Assembly: GCA_963716525.1 (NCBI GenBank)
Contig: OY970315.1
Coordinates: 3,162,001-3,226,000 of the forward strand
Origin: JBBREP01 sp963716525
GTDB taxonomy: Bacteria; Actinomycetota; Acidimicrobiia; IMCC26256; PALSA-610
Direction of reading: 5' to 3'
Length of the DNA stretch: 64,000 nucleotides
The notes under the pieces were generated by a model. It was not told the origin of the DNA. It did not search any database and worked only from the letters and a program-made list of their open reading frames with translations. This document shows positions 1 through 9,628 of this stretch, one piece after another (positions within the stretch are counted from its first letter, which is position 1; the number at the start of each line of letters is the position of its first letter). A program made the translations under genes and the position numbers.

Positions 1-30
1 GATCGAAGTGCGGCGCGAGGAGGCTCCAGC

Positions 31-1821
31 ATGGTTGCGGGTGCACACCGAAGTGGGCGTGCTCCCATGATGCGCACACACCGGCCCGGCGAGCTGCGGG
101 TCGACGACGTCGGCGGTGCGGTCGTGGTCTGCGGCTGGATCGCGCACCGCCGCGACCACGGCGGCGTCGCCTTCCTCGACGTGCGTGACGCCACCGGTGT
201 CGTGCAGGTGGTCGTCGATCCGAGCGAGGCCGGGCTCGCGAGCGTGCGCCACGTGCGCGCCGAATGGGTGCTGCGCATCTCGGGCACTGTCCGCAGGCGG
301 CCCGAAGGTACGGTCAACGAGCAGATGGCCACCGGCGCGATCGAGGTGGTTGCCGAGGAGCTCGAGGTGCTCGCCGAAGCGGAGCCGGTGCCGTTCCCGC
401 TCGACGACCGCATCGACGTCGACGAGGCGCTGCGGCTGCGCCACCGCTACCTCGACCTGCGGCGGGCGCCGATGCAAGCCAATCTGCGGGCCCGTGCCGC
501 GGTCAACAGCGCGATCCGCAACACGATGACCGAGCAGGGGTTCGTGGAGGTGGAGACGCCGATGCTGATCGCGTCGACGCCCGAGGGCGCACGCGACTTC
601 GTCGTGCCCAGCCGGCTGCATCCGGGCGAGTTCTACGCGCTGCCGCAGAGTCCGCAGCTGTTCAAGCAGCTGCTGATGGTGGCGGGCTTCGACCGCTACT
701 TCCAGATCGCGCGCTGCCTGCGCGACGAGGACCTGCGCGCCGACCGCCAGTTCGAGTTCATGCAGCTCGACATGGAGATGAGCTTCGCGAACCAGGAGGA
801 CGTGCAGGACGTGGTCTCGCGCGCGGTGCTCGCCGCGATCGCGGCCGTGGGCCGCGGCGACGTGCTCGCCGACGTGCCCCGCATCACGTGGCACGACGCG
901 ATGAACCGCTACGGCTCCGACAAACCCGACGTGCGCTTCGGTATGGAGCTCGTCGACCTCGCCGCGGTGTTCGCCGCCACGGAGTTCCGCGCCTTCCAGG
1001 GTGCCGAGTGCGTGCGCGGCATCTGCGTGCCGGGCCAGGGGGACGCGTCGCGCAACGTCGTCGACGGTCTCGTCGACCGGGCGAAACAGCTCGGTGCCGC
1101 CGGTCTGGTGTGGATGCGTGTCCGCGACGTCGAAGGCGCGGTGACGCTCGAGTCACCGGTCGTGAAGTTCCTCACCGAGGCCGAGCAGGCGGGTGTGGTG
1201 GCCGCCCTGGGTGCCGCACCGGGCGATCTCGTGCTGCTCGCGGCCGGCCCGTGGTCCACCACCGTCGGGGTGCTCGGCCAGCTCCGCCTCGACCTCGGGC
1301 GGCCGCCGGTCGACGAGGGCGGGCTGCACCTGGTGTGGGTCGTCGACTTCCCGCTGTTCGAAGGCATGGGCGACGACGGCCGGCCGGTGCCGGCGCATCA
1401 TCCCTTCACCGCCCCCCACCCCGACGACGTCGAGCGGCTCGAGGCCGACCCGCTGCGCGTGCGCTCGCAGGCGTACGACCTCGTGCTCAACGGCTGGGAG
1501 CTCGGATCGGGGAGCGTGCGGATCCACCGGCGCGACATGCAGGCGCGCATCTTCGAGCTGCTCGGGATCGGCGCCGACGAGCAGCAGGCCAAGTTCGGGT
1601 TCCTGCTCGACGCGTTCCGCTACGGCCCGCCACCGCACGCCGGGTTCGCGTTCGGCACCGACCGGCTCGTCGCGCTGCTCTGCGGCGAGGAGAACATCCG
1701 TGAGGTCATCGCGTTCCCGAAGACGCAGTCGGGTGCCGACCCGCTCACCGGCGCGCCGAGCCCGATCGATCCCGTGCAGCTCCGCGACCTCGGCCTCACG
1801 ATCCGCCCGAAGCCGTCCTAG
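31..1821 (+). CDS. aspS: Aspartyl-tRNA synthetase
   Basis: Class II synthetase that charges tRNA-Asp in the cytoplasm; 596 aa, the usual length for bacterial AspRS. The N-terminal OB-fold anticodon domain covers about residues 15-115 (WIAHRRDHGGVAFLDVRD). Motif 2 is RDEDLRADRQ at about 235. The bacterial GAD insertion domain lies in the middle (SDKPDVRFGMEL at its start) and motif 3 (FGTDRLVALL) is near 550, followed by IREVIAFPKTQSG. The ATG at 31 has a strong Shine-Dalgarno GAGGAGG 7 nt upstream. ATG 67/70 would match the family N-terminus more closely but lacks such a site. Oddity: motif 2 continues RQFEFMQLD where RQPEFTQ(L/I)D is usual. Converges on the lipoprotein gene with a 26-nt overlap. 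Confidence 0.97.
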   Translation: MVAGAHRSGRAPMMRTHRPGELRVDDVGGAVVVCGWIAHRRDHGGVAFLDVRDATGVVQVVVDPSEAGLASVRHVRAEWVLRISGTVRRRPEGTVNEQMATGAIEVVAEELEVLAEAEPVPFPLDDRIDVDEALRLRHRYLDLRRAPMQANLRARAAVNSAIRNTMTEQGFVEVETPMLIASTPEGARDFVVPSRLHPGEFYALPQSPQLFKQLLMVAGFDRYFQIARCLRDEDLRADRQFEFMQLDMEMSFANQEDVQDVVSRAVLAAIAAVGRGDVLADVPRITWHDAMNRYGSDKPDVRFGMELVDLAAVFAATEFRAFQGAECVRGICVPGQGDASRNVVDGLVDRAKQLGAAGLVWMRVRDVEGAVTLESPVVKFLTEAEQAGVVAALGAAPGDLVLLAAGPWSTTVGVLGQLRLDLGRPPVDEGGLHLVWVVDFPLFEGMGDDGRPVPAHHPFTAPHPDDVERLEADPLRVRSQAYDLVLNGWELGSGSVRIHRRDMQARIFELLGIGADEQQAKFGFLLDAFRYGPPPHAGFAFGTDRLVALLCGEENIREVIAFPKTQSGADPLTGAPSPIDPVQLRDLGLTIRPKPS

Positions 1822-2655
1822 CGGGAACGACGATGCCGCCCGCGATGCGGACGAGCAAGGGGTCGATGAACGCGACCTGCGGGTTGGCGAAGCTCTGCGG
1901 CTCGGACATGTTCCCGGTGTGCAGCTCGGCCCGCACCGTGACATCGAGCCCGTGCTCGGTCCAGTGGATGAGGTGACCGGTGGAGTTGAAGTACTCGTAG
2001 ATCTTCGCCTCGCTGCCGTGAACCTCGGTCGTGGCGACCACCTTCGCGGGCGCGGTCGACGGCGCGGTGAAGGAGCCCGCCGGTCCTTGATCGATCCAGA
2101 GATCCCACCCGGGACCCGAGGTGACCTGGGCCGACTGTGACCAGTCGAGCGGCGCCGATCCGGGGGTGGGCGTGAGGTCGTGGACGGTGATGCCGCCCGG
2201 CAGCACGGTCGGTCGCACGACGTCGGCCACGTGCCAGACCGGCCGCGGCTGCTGTCCGATCGCGTCGTAGAGCGGCCGGTCGCCCAGCGGCGCGTGGAGG
2301 CGGATGTCGAACCGCTGGGTGACGAGCACGTCGGGGCACGCAATGGGCGCGGTGGTGCTTGCCGAGGTGGCCCGGCGGAAGGCGACGGTCACGCTGTGGT
2401 CGGTCTCGGTGACGTGATACAGGAAGCGCTCCTCGCACGGGCCGTCCCCGGCAGGGGCGCCGGCGACGCTGATCGTCAGCGTCATCCCGTCGGCGCTGAG
2501 GATCGCCCGGCTCCAACGCGTATCGGCCTTGAACGGGGCGCGGTCATCGTGGTCGTGGCCGAGCCGACATGCGCGTCCTGGTTGCCGCATGCGCTCGCCG
2601 CGATCGTCACCGCCGCGAGGAGCACCACGAGGGGGCGAAGCTGCGTCCGGCTCAC
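1796..2655 (-). CDS. Putative secreted lipoprotein of unknown function, frame-broken
   Basis: I do not recognise the domain. Translation from GTG 2655 gives a lipoprotein signal: hydrophobic run LVVLLAAVTIAASAC with a lipobox ending in Cys near residue 23, then a Thr-rich linker. This frame is lost near 2530-2537, and the mature domain continues in another reading frame to the stop at 1796 (about 286 aa in total). One missing C in the CCCC run would join them (TTTMTAP to PFKADTRW). The mature part is rich in beta-type sequence, ends hydrophobically and has no obvious catalytic motif. It is divergent from rarA (84 nt apart) and convergent on aspS. Likely anchored outside the membrane; function unknown. 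Confidence 0.7.
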
Positions 2656-2726
2656 ACTCGTACGACGTTCGCCACCGCCCCGCGAGTTCCCCGCGTGCGG
2701 GATGGTGGGTGATCCCCGCGACTCCT

Positions 2727-2732
2727 TAGCCT
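2727..2732 (+). promoter_or_regulatory. -10 hexamer TAGCCT of rarA, leaderless
   Basis: TAGCCT ends 7 nt before ATG 2740 and there is no Shine-Dalgarno sequence. Transcription would start at or next to the start codon. Same layout as several other genes in this window. Confidence 0.5.
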
Positions 2733-2739
2733 GCGACGT

Positions 2740-4095
2740 ATGGACCTGTTTGCCTCGGCGGTCGAGGAGCGCCTCGCGTGGCGAGCGCCGCTCGCGGCCC
2801 GGCTGCGGCCGCGCAAGCTCGACGAGGTGGTCGGCCAGCAGCACCTGCTCGGTCCGGGCAAGCCGCTGCGGGTGCTCATCGAATCGGACCGGCTCTCGTC
2901 GGTGGTGCTGTGGGGGCCGGCGGGCACCGGGAAGACGAGCGTCGCCCGGCTCGTGGCCGGGGCCACGAGCAAGTCGTTCGAGACGCTGTCGGCGGTGAAC
3001 GCGGGCGTGAAGGACGTGCGCGAGGTGGTCGACCGGGCACGCGACCGCCTCGGTCAGCAGGGCAAGGGCACCATCTTGTTCCTCGACGAGGTGCACCGGT
3101 TCAACCGCACGCAGCAGGACGCGCTCCTCCCGCACGTGGAGGACGGTCTGCTCGTGCTCATCGGTGCCACCACCGAGAACCCGTACTTCTCGCTCACCGG
3201 GCCGTTGTTGTCGCGCTCGACGCTGTTCCGCCTCGACGCGCTCGAGCCCACCGACCTCGTCGTGCTGCTCGAGCGCGCACTCGGTGACGCCACCCGCGGT
3301 CTCGGCGACGAACCGGCCGAGATCGAGCGCGAGGCGCTCGATCATCTCGCGAGCCGTGCCGAGGGCGACGCCCGCCACACGCTCACCTGCCTCGAGCTCG
3401 CGCATGCCCTCGCCATCGAACGGGCCGGGCAGGCCGGTGGTGCCGCAGCGGCCGTGATCACGCTCGCGGACGCCGAAGCCGCGATCGCCATGCGCGCCGT
3501 GCGGTACGGAGCCGACGAGCACTACGACATCGTCAGCGCGTTCATCAAGAGCATGCGGGGGAGCGACGCCGACGCCGCGGTGTTCTGGCTCGCCCGCATG
3601 ATCGAAGCCGGTGAGGACGCACGCTTCATCGCTCGCCGCATGGTGATCTTCGCGTCGGAGGATGTCGGGCTCGCCGATCCGACGGCCCTCGCGGTCGCCA
3701 CCGCGGCGGCGCAGGCCGTCGAGTATGTGGGTCTTCCCGAGGCCCGCATCAACCTCTCGCACGCGGTGATCTACCTCGCGCTCGCAGAGAAGTCGAACAG
3801 CGCCTACATGGCGATCTCCCGCGCGATTGAAGCCGTGCACGACGAGGCAGCCGGCTCGGTGCCCGTCCACCTCCGTGACGCCAGTTACCAGGGGGCGCGG
3901 GCCTTGGGGCACGGCGAGGGATATCGCTATCCTCACGACGCTCCGACGAGCTGGGTTGAGCAGCAGTACCTGCCGGAAGAACACCTCGGACGCCGGTTCT
4001 ACGAACCGGGCAGCCACGGTGCCGAGGCCGCGCTGGTCGCACGCTGGCACTCGCGTCGCGGGGAGCAGAAGGGGTCCGAGGATGACAGCGAGTGA
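2740..4095 (+). CDS. rarA: Replication-associated recombination protein A (MgsA/RarA)
   Basis: AAA+ ATPase acting at stalled replication forks together with SSB and RecA; 451 aa, full length. Walker A GPAGTGKTS is at about residue 66, Walker B ILFLDEVHRFN at about 108, and sensor 1 IGATTENPYFSL at about 140. The C-terminal half carries the family's tetramerisation/MgsA C domain (MRAVRYGADEHYD, SAYMAI, HLRDASY). The final codons overlap the next CDS by 14 nt, so translation is probably coupled. In other actinobacteria rarA also sits just upstream of alaS, which supports the identification. Start chosen at ATG 2740, 7 nt after a -10-like TAGCCT. Confidence 0.95.
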   Translation: MDLFASAVEERLAWRAPLAARLRPRKLDEVVGQQHLLGPGKPLRVLIESDRLSSVVLWGPAGTGKTSVARLVAGATSKSFETLSAVNAGVKDVREVVDRARDRLGQQGKGTILFLDEVHRFNRTQQDALLPHVEDGLLVLIGATTENPYFSLTGPLLSRSTLFRLDALEPTDLVVLLERALGDATRGLGDEPAEIEREALDHLASRAEGDARHTLTCLELAHALAIERAGQAGGAAAAVITLADAEAAIAMRAVRYGADEHYDIVSAFIKSMRGSDADAAVFWLARMIEAGEDARFIARRMVIFASEDVGLADPTALAVATAAAQAVEYVGLPEARINLSHAVIYLALAEKSNSAYMAISRAIEAVHDEAAGSVPVHLRDASYQGARALGHGEGYRYPHDAPTSWVEQQYLPEEHLGRRFYEPGSHGAEAALVARWHSRRGEQKGSEDDSE

Positions 4096-4483
4096 CGTGG
4101 TGGTGGTGGTACTCGCGGTGCTCGTCGCGGTGGGCGCGGGCGCCACGATCGCGATGCTGCTCTCGCTGCGGTCCGCGCTCGTGGCCCTGCGCGCTGCGCT
4201 GGAGTCGCTGCAGCGCGACACCTTGCCGATCGTCGACGAGCTGCACGACGCGGTCACCGCCACGAGTGGGCAGGTCGAACGGGTCGATCGGCTGATCACG
4301 GCGGCGGAATCGGTCGAGGCGCACGTCGATGCCGCGTCGCGGCTCGCGTACCGCACGATCTCGAGTCCGGTCGTGAAGACCGTCGCGTTCGGCAGTGGCG
4401 TCAAGAAGGCCACGCAGCGCCTCCGCGGGGGCCGTCAAGAGTCCACGAATCCGTCCCGGCGCCGGCGCCGGCGCGCGTCCTGA
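4082..4483 (+). CDS. DUF948-like small membrane protein
   Basis: 133 aa. One N-terminal membrane helix (about residues 5-30, VVVVVLAVLVAVGAG) is followed by a long amphipathic stretch of coiled-coil character (ALRAALESLQRDTLPIVDELHDAV...) and a basic tail of seven Arg/Ser residues. This layout and its place between rarA and alaS match the DUF948 proteins found there in many actinobacteria; the family match is by layout only. Overlaps the end of rarA by 14 nt and is followed 7 nt later by another small membrane-type protein, so one transcription unit is likely. Function unknown. Confidence 0.75.
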   Translation: MTASDVVVVVLAVLVAVGAGATIAMLLSLRSALVALRAALESLQRDTLPIVDELHDAVTATSGQVERVDRLITAAESVEAHVDAASRLAYRTISSPVVKTVAFGSGVKKATQRLRGGRQESTNPSRRRRRRAS

Positions 4484-4490
4484 CGCCGCG

Positions 4491-4742
4491 ATGTTCAAGC
4501 GCGCGCGCTGGACTGCGATCGGCTACGCGGCGGGGCTCGGCACGAGCTACGCCGTGGTGCGCAAGGTGAAGCGCGAGGTGCGCAAGCTCGGGCCGCAGCA
4601 CGTCGGCGAGCAGGTGAGCGAACGGCTGCGCGCCGCGGTCGCCGACGGCCGCGACGAGATGCATCGCCGCGAGGTCGAGTTGCGGCGGGGCTACGACCCG
4701 CGTCGCTTGCGCGCGGTCCCGGACGGCGCGCGTGGCGGCTGA
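4491..4742 (+). CDS. Small membrane-associated protein, unknown
   Basis: 83 aa from ATG 4491 (MFKRARW). A single short hydrophobic segment (about residues 8-22, AIGYAAGLGTSYAVV) is followed by a highly charged helix rich in Arg, Lys and Glu (VRKVKREVRKL...RRREVELRRG). It resembles the small YtxH-like envelope proteins paired with DUF948 proteins, but I cannot assign a family with confidence. It lies 7 nt after the DUF948-like gene and overlaps the next start by 11 nt. Confidence 0.65.
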   Translation: MFKRARWTAIGYAAGLGTSYAVVRKVKREVRKLGPQHVGEQVSERLRAAVADGRDEMHRREVELRRGYDPRRLRAVPDGARGG

Positions 4743-6504
4743 CGCCTATCGGCGCCGCCGGCGCCGACGCCGGTACTTGGCGGGCACGGTGCTGGGAGTG
4801 TTCTGCGTGGGTATCGGCACCTCGATGAGTGGCGCCGGTGTCATCGCGGCGCGCCCTGCTGCGGTGCCGACGCTCTACGTGGCCCGCACCGGCTCAGACC
4901 GGGCCGCGGGCACCGCGGCGCGGCCGCTGCGGTCGATCGCCGCAGCCGTCAGCCGCGCCCGGCCGGGCGCGAGGGTGATGATCAGCAGCGGCGTGTACCG
5001 CGAGGCGCTCGGCGCGATCACGCGGCCGATCACGCTCGAGGCCGTGCCCGGCGCCGCGGTGTGGCTCTCGGGCGCCGACGTGGTCACAGGCTTCTCGCGG
5101 GTCACCGGCGGATGGGTACACCACGGGTGGACGGCGCAGTTCTGCCACACCTGCTACGACACGCGCGCGCTCGACGCGCGATACCCCTACGCGGGGCTTC
5201 CCGACATGGTGTTCGTCAACGGCCGGCCGCTCGCGCAGGTGGGTGGTCTGAGCGAGCTGCGGGCGGGCACGTTCTACGTCGACTACCGCGGGCACGGCCT
5301 CTACGTCGGCGACGATCCCACCGGCGCCGGCACGGTGGTGGAGGCCGCGGCGCGTTCCGAGGCGGTGCGGTTCACGGCCTCGGCTGCGGGCAGCGTGGTG
5401 CGCGGGATCGGCTTCAAGGACTACGCGTCGCAGTGGAACACGAACCCCAACCCCGCCATGGTGCTCGACCTGGCGCCGAACATGGTCTTCGAAGGCGACG
5501 TCTTCGCCGGGAGCGCCTCGCGTGGCCTCAGCGTGTACGCCGCGAACGTCGCGGTCCGCAACAGTGCCTTCCTCGCGAACGGCTTCACCGGCCTGCACGC
5601 CAACAAGGCCGACCATCTCGAGGTGCAGGGCGACGTCGCGGCGTGGAACAACACCGAGCGGTTCTGGCCCGGCTTCTCACCCGTGGCGTCGGTGTCGGGC
5701 ATCAAGATCACGAGCTCGTACCACGTGCTCGTGACCCACACCATCGCGCAGGACAACTACTCGAACGGGATCTGGTTCGACGTGTCGTCCTACGACGCGA
5801 CCGTGGTCGACAACGTCGCGCAACGGAACTTCCGCAACGGCATCTACATCGAGATCACCGGCACCTCCGTCGTGGCATCGAACCTCTCGGTGCGCAACGG
5901 CCAGGCCGGCCTGAAGCTCAGCGGCGCCACGGATGCGCGCGTCTACAACAACACCCTGGCGAACAACGGTACGTACCAGCTGAGCGTGCACGACGACGGG
6001 CGTGTGAACACCGATCCGGCCGAGCTCACGCTCGGCATCACATGGATCACCGCGCACGACACGTTCGCGAACAACATCTTTGCCGCGCCCGACGGTGGCT
6101 CGTCCGGTCCGCTGCTCTACACGGAGGATCTCGACAAGCCCAAACGCTTCGACGCGTCGACGATGATCACCGGTATGGTCGACGACGTGTTCGCGCGCAG
6201 CGCCCCGAACCGGCCGCGGTCGCTCGCGCAATGGACGCGGATCGCGCCGCGCGCGGCGAGCAACTACGCCTCCCTCGCGAGCTTCGCCGCCGCGACGGGC
6301 TACGAGGCGGGCGCGATCGAGTACACGGGTTACCGCGCGTCGCCGGTCTTCGTGAGCCCGCAGCAGGGCAACTACTCGCTGCGCGCGGGGAGCCCGCTGA
6401 TCGCCTCCGGTATGCCGCTTCCGGCCGACGTTGCCGCGGCGGTGGGTGTGGCCTGCTGCGGTGCGGTGAATCGCGGGGCGCTGGTCTACCCGGGGCACCA
6501 GTAA
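4732..6504 (+). CDS. Exported right-handed parallel beta-helix protein
   Basis: 590 aa from GTG 4732. An Arg-rich N-terminus precedes one hydrophobic segment (about residues 15-40), a signal peptide or anchor. The segment LYVARTGSDRAAGTAARPLRSI with GARVMISSGVYREAL is the DUF1565/pectate-lyase-like start seen in surface beta-helix proteins. The middle is an Asn-rich ladder typical of beta-helix rungs (VRNSAFLANGFTGLHANKAD, VYNNTLANNGTYQLSVH, NNIF). Probably a polysaccharide-acting or binding surface protein; no catalytic residues can be assigned. It separates rarA from alaS, which are closer neighbours in related genomes, so it looks inserted. It ends 9 nt before alaS. Confidence 0.75.
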   Translation: MAADAYRRRRRRRRYLAGTVLGVFCVGIGTSMSGAGVIAARPAAVPTLYVARTGSDRAAGTAARPLRSIAAAVSRARPGARVMISSGVYREALGAITRPITLEAVPGAAVWLSGADVVTGFSRVTGGWVHHGWTAQFCHTCYDTRALDARYPYAGLPDMVFVNGRPLAQVGGLSELRAGTFYVDYRGHGLYVGDDPTGAGTVVEAAARSEAVRFTASAAGSVVRGIGFKDYASQWNTNPNPAMVLDLAPNMVFEGDVFAGSASRGLSVYAANVAVRNSAFLANGFTGLHANKADHLEVQGDVAAWNNTERFWPGFSPVASVSGIKITSSYHVLVTHTIAQDNYSNGIWFDVSSYDATVVDNVAQRNFRNGIYIEITGTSVVASNLSVRNGQAGLKLSGATDARVYNNTLANNGTYQLSVHDDGRVNTDPAELTLGITWITAHDTFANNIFAAPDGGSSGPLLYTEDLDKPKRFDASTMITGMVDDVFARSAPNRPRSLAQWTRIAPRAASNYASLASFAAATGYEAGAIEYTGYRASPVFVSPQQGNYSLRAGSPLIASGMPLPADVAAAVGVACCGAVNRGALVYPGHQ

Positions 6505-6507
6505 TCT
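6502..6507 (+). promoter_or_regulatory. -10 hexamer TAATCT of alaS, leaderless
   Basis: TAATCT is followed by exactly 6 nt and then GTG 6514. It overlaps the stop of the preceding gene. No Shine-Dalgarno sequence fits between. Confidence 0.55.
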
Positions 6508-6513
6508 TCGTTC

Positions 6514-9151
6514 GTGACATCGCCGCCCCGTACCGCTGACGAGTTGCGCGCCACGTGGGCGGCGTTCTGGTCGGCGCGCGGGCACACCATCGTGCCGTCG
6601 GCGAGCACGGTGCCGGTCGACCGCACGCTGCTGTTCACCGTGGCCGGCATGGTGCCGTTCAAGCCCTACTTCGTGGGCGAGGAGCCCGCGCCCTATCGGA
6701 GGGCCGCGTCGATCCAGAAGTGCGTGCGGGCCGGGGGCAAGCACAACGACCTCGACGACATCGGTCGCACGAACCGCCACTTCTCGTTCTTCGAGATGAT
6801 GGGCTTCTTCAGCTTCGGCGACTACTTCAAGGCCGAAGCGATCCCGTGGACATGGGAGTTCATGACCGGCGTCATGGGCTTCGACCCCGACCGCCTCTGG
6901 GTCACGATCCACGTGTCCGACGACGACGCGTACCGCATCTGGACCGAGTCGGTCGGGTTCCCGGCCGAGCGCGTCCAGCGGCTCGATGAGGACAACTTCT
7001 GGAAGATGGGCGACACCGGTCCGTGCGGGCCGTCGTCGGAGGTCCATTACGACCTCGGACCGGCGCACGGCCCCGAGGGCGGCCCGGTGGCCGGCGGCGA
7101 CCGCTACATCGAGATCGGCAACATCGTGTTCATGCAGTACGACCAGCGCGCCGACGGCACGCGGGTCGACCTCCCCAAGCCGAGCATCGATTTCGGCATG
7201 GGCTTCGAGCGCGCGCTCTTCTTGATGCAGGGCAAGGAGTCGATCTTCGACATCGACCTGTTCCAGCCGCTCATCGCCCGCGCCGAGGAGGTCACCAACA
7301 CCCGTTACGGCCGTGACCCCGAGCACGACGTGTACCTGCGGATCCTCGCCGAGCACTCGCGCACGATGGCGTTCATCGTGTCCGACGGCGTGATGCCGAG
7401 CAACCAGGAGCGCGGCTACGTGCTGCGGCGCATCATCCGCCGTGCCGTGCGCCACGCGTATCTGCTGGGGGCGCGGGAGCTCGTCACGCCGCCGATGATC
7501 GACGTGGTGTGCGAGGTGATGGGCGACGCCTACCCGAAGCTCGTCGCCGACCGCGACATCGTCACGTCGATCGTGGCGCACGAGGAGGAGTCGTTCCGCA
7601 CCACGCTCCAGCGCGGCACCGAGCTGCTCGACGGGCTGCTCGAGCGCGGCGACGTGAGCGGCGACGACGCCTTCCATCTTCACGACACGCTCGGTTTTCC
7701 CGTCGACCTCACGCGCGAGATCGCGTCGGAGCGCGGCCGCCACGTCGACGTCGCCGCGTTCGACGCCAAGATGGCCGAGCAGCGGGAGCGGGCTCGCGAG
7801 GCGGCCAAGGAGGCCGGCGGTCGCGCCAACGCGCCGGTCGAGCTCTACCGCGAGGTCGTTGCCGAGCACGGCGCCACGCAGTTCACCGGCCGCGACGAGT
7901 ACACCACGGGCGGAGCGCGGGTGGTCGCGCTCGTCGGCGGCGGCGAGCGGATCTTGCGCGCTGGTGCCGGCGAAGTCGTCGACGTGATCCTCGACCGCAC
8001 ACCGTTCTACGCCGAGTCCGGCGGCCAGGTGGGCGACACCGGCATGCTGCGCAGCGACCGCGGGGCCGTGGCCGACGTGCAGGACACGCAATACGGGCTG
8101 CCCGGCCTCGTGGTGCACCGCGCCCGCGTGCTCGAAGGCCAGCTCGCGGAGGGCGACACGATCACCGCGGCCATCGACGCCGAGCGCCGCGACAACATCC
8201 GCCGCAACCACACCGCCACCCATCTGCTCCACTGGGCGCTGCGCGAGGTGCTCGGACCGCATGTGAAGCAGGCCGGTTCGTTCGTCGATCCCGGTCGCCT
8301 CCGCTTCGACTTCAGCCACTACGAGGCGGTGCCCGTCGACGATCTCGTGAAGGTCGAGACACTGGCGAACGAGCAGGTGATCTCGGACGCGCCGGTCACG
8401 CACGTCGAGATGTCAAAAGCCGATGCGGAGGCGCGCGGCGCGATCGCGTTCTTCGGCGAGAAGTACGGCGACCGTGTACGCGTGCTCGAAGCGGGTCCCT
8501 CGATCGAGCTGTGCGGCGGCACGCACGTCGACTCGCTCGGGTTCATCGGCCCGATCAAGATCGTGAGCGAAGGTTCGATCGGCTCGAACGTCCGCCGCAT
8601 CGAGGCACTCACGGGCGACGGCTCGCTCGCGTACATCTCCGAGGAGGAGTCGCGGCTGCGGCGGCTGGCGGCGCAGCTACGCGCCGCGCCGGCCGAGGTC
8701 GAAGAGCGCGTGACCCGCCTGCAGGGCCAGCTGCGTGAGCTCGAGAGCGAGCTGCGCATCCTGCGCGCCGAGCAGGCGAACGCCGCGGCCCGTGAGCTCG
8801 CCGCACACGCGGGCGGTGGTGTCGTCGTCGCGCGCCGCGACGGCTCAGCACCCGACGAGCTGCGCCAGCTCGCGCACGCCGTCCTTGCGGCGCTGGCGCC
8901 GTCCGGCGGCGTGGTCGCGCTAGTCGGCGCCGGGCCCGACGGCAGGAAGGCCGCGATCGTGGTGGCGGTGAGCAAGCAGCTCGTTGCCGGTGGCGCGTCG
9001 GCGGCCGAGATCGCCGCGCCGGCCGCGCGGCGCGCTCGGCGGCGGCACCGCCAAGAACGCCGACCTGGTCGTGGGCGGCGGGCCGAACGTCGGCGCGATC
9101 GACGACGCGCTCGAACTGGTGGGCGAGCAGGCGCGTCGCTGGCGCCGGTGA
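6514..9151 (+). CDS. alaS: Alanyl-tRNA synthetase, one frame break near the 3' end
   Basis: Charges tRNA-Ala and edits Ser/Gly mischarging; about 878 aa once the break is bridged. The class II catalytic core spans residues 1-250 (KCVRAGGKHNDLDDIGRTNRHFSFFEM, GDTGPCGPSSEVHYD, DFGMGFERAL). The editing domain has HTATH near 570 and CGGTHVDSLG near 670; the C-terminal coiled-coil/DHHA1 region follows. The frame is lost at 9031 inside a CG run. The next frame encodes the expected end (LGGGTAKNADLVVGGGPN...) and stops at TGA 9149-9151. One extra base or a lost CG pair explains it. Because alaS is essential, a sequence error is more likely than a pseudogene. First gene of a tightly packed alaS-ruvX-mltG-aroE run. 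Confidence 0.95.
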
Positions 9152-9195
9152 CGCAGGGCGACGCCCCTGGGGGCGCGAGCCGGAGGCGAGCGGGG

Positions 9196-9628
9196 GTGGG
9201 CACACGCGTGCTCGCCGTCGACTTGGGCGAGCGGCGCATCGGTCTGGCACTCTCCGACCGGTCCCGCACCATCGCCTCGCCGTTGCAGGTGCTGCAGCGC
9301 GGCCGCACGCGCGACGACGATCACGCCGCGATCCTGGCGGTCGCGCACGAGCACGATGTGGGCACGGTGGTGGTCGGGTTGCCGCTGTCGCTGTCGGGCC
9401 GGGCCGGACCGGCGGCGCGTGCCGCCCAGGCGGAGATTGACGCGCTGGCCGCGGCCGCGGGTGCTGAACTGCAGGTGGTGGCCTTCGACGAGCGGCTCAC
9501 GACGGTGAGCGCGCAGCGCAGCCTGCGTGCCGCCGGCGTCCCCGGGCGCGCGGCAGCGCACGGTGGTCGACAAGGTTGCTGCTGCGATCATGCTCCAGGC
9601 GTATCTCGACCGCGAGCCGCGCCCGTGA
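9196..9628 (+). CDS. ruvX: YqgF/RuvX family putative pre-16S rRNA nuclease, frame-broken
   Basis: RNase H-fold protein involved in 16S rRNA 5'-end maturation; about 143 aa, normal for the family. Motif VLAVDLGERRIGLALSD starts at residue 5, GLPLSLSG is in the middle, and AFDERLTTVSA follows. The frame breaks at about 9550 within GGGCGCGCGGC; the following frame gives the expected VDKVAAAIMLQAYLDREPRP end. GTG 9196 is preferred because GGAGG lies at 9182-9186. GTG 9148, overlapping the alaS stop as GTGA, is an alternative that adds 16 non-conserved residues. The stop overlaps the mltG start (GTGA at 9625). Confidence 0.88.

Noticed and set aside
5677..8403. A 908-codon open frame on the minus strand opposite the beta-helix gene and alaS, and many similar long antisense frames
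   Set aside because: In very GC-rich DNA stop codons are rare in several frames. The translation is His/Arg/Val-rich and low-complexity, and the plus strand encodes clear AlaRS motifs.
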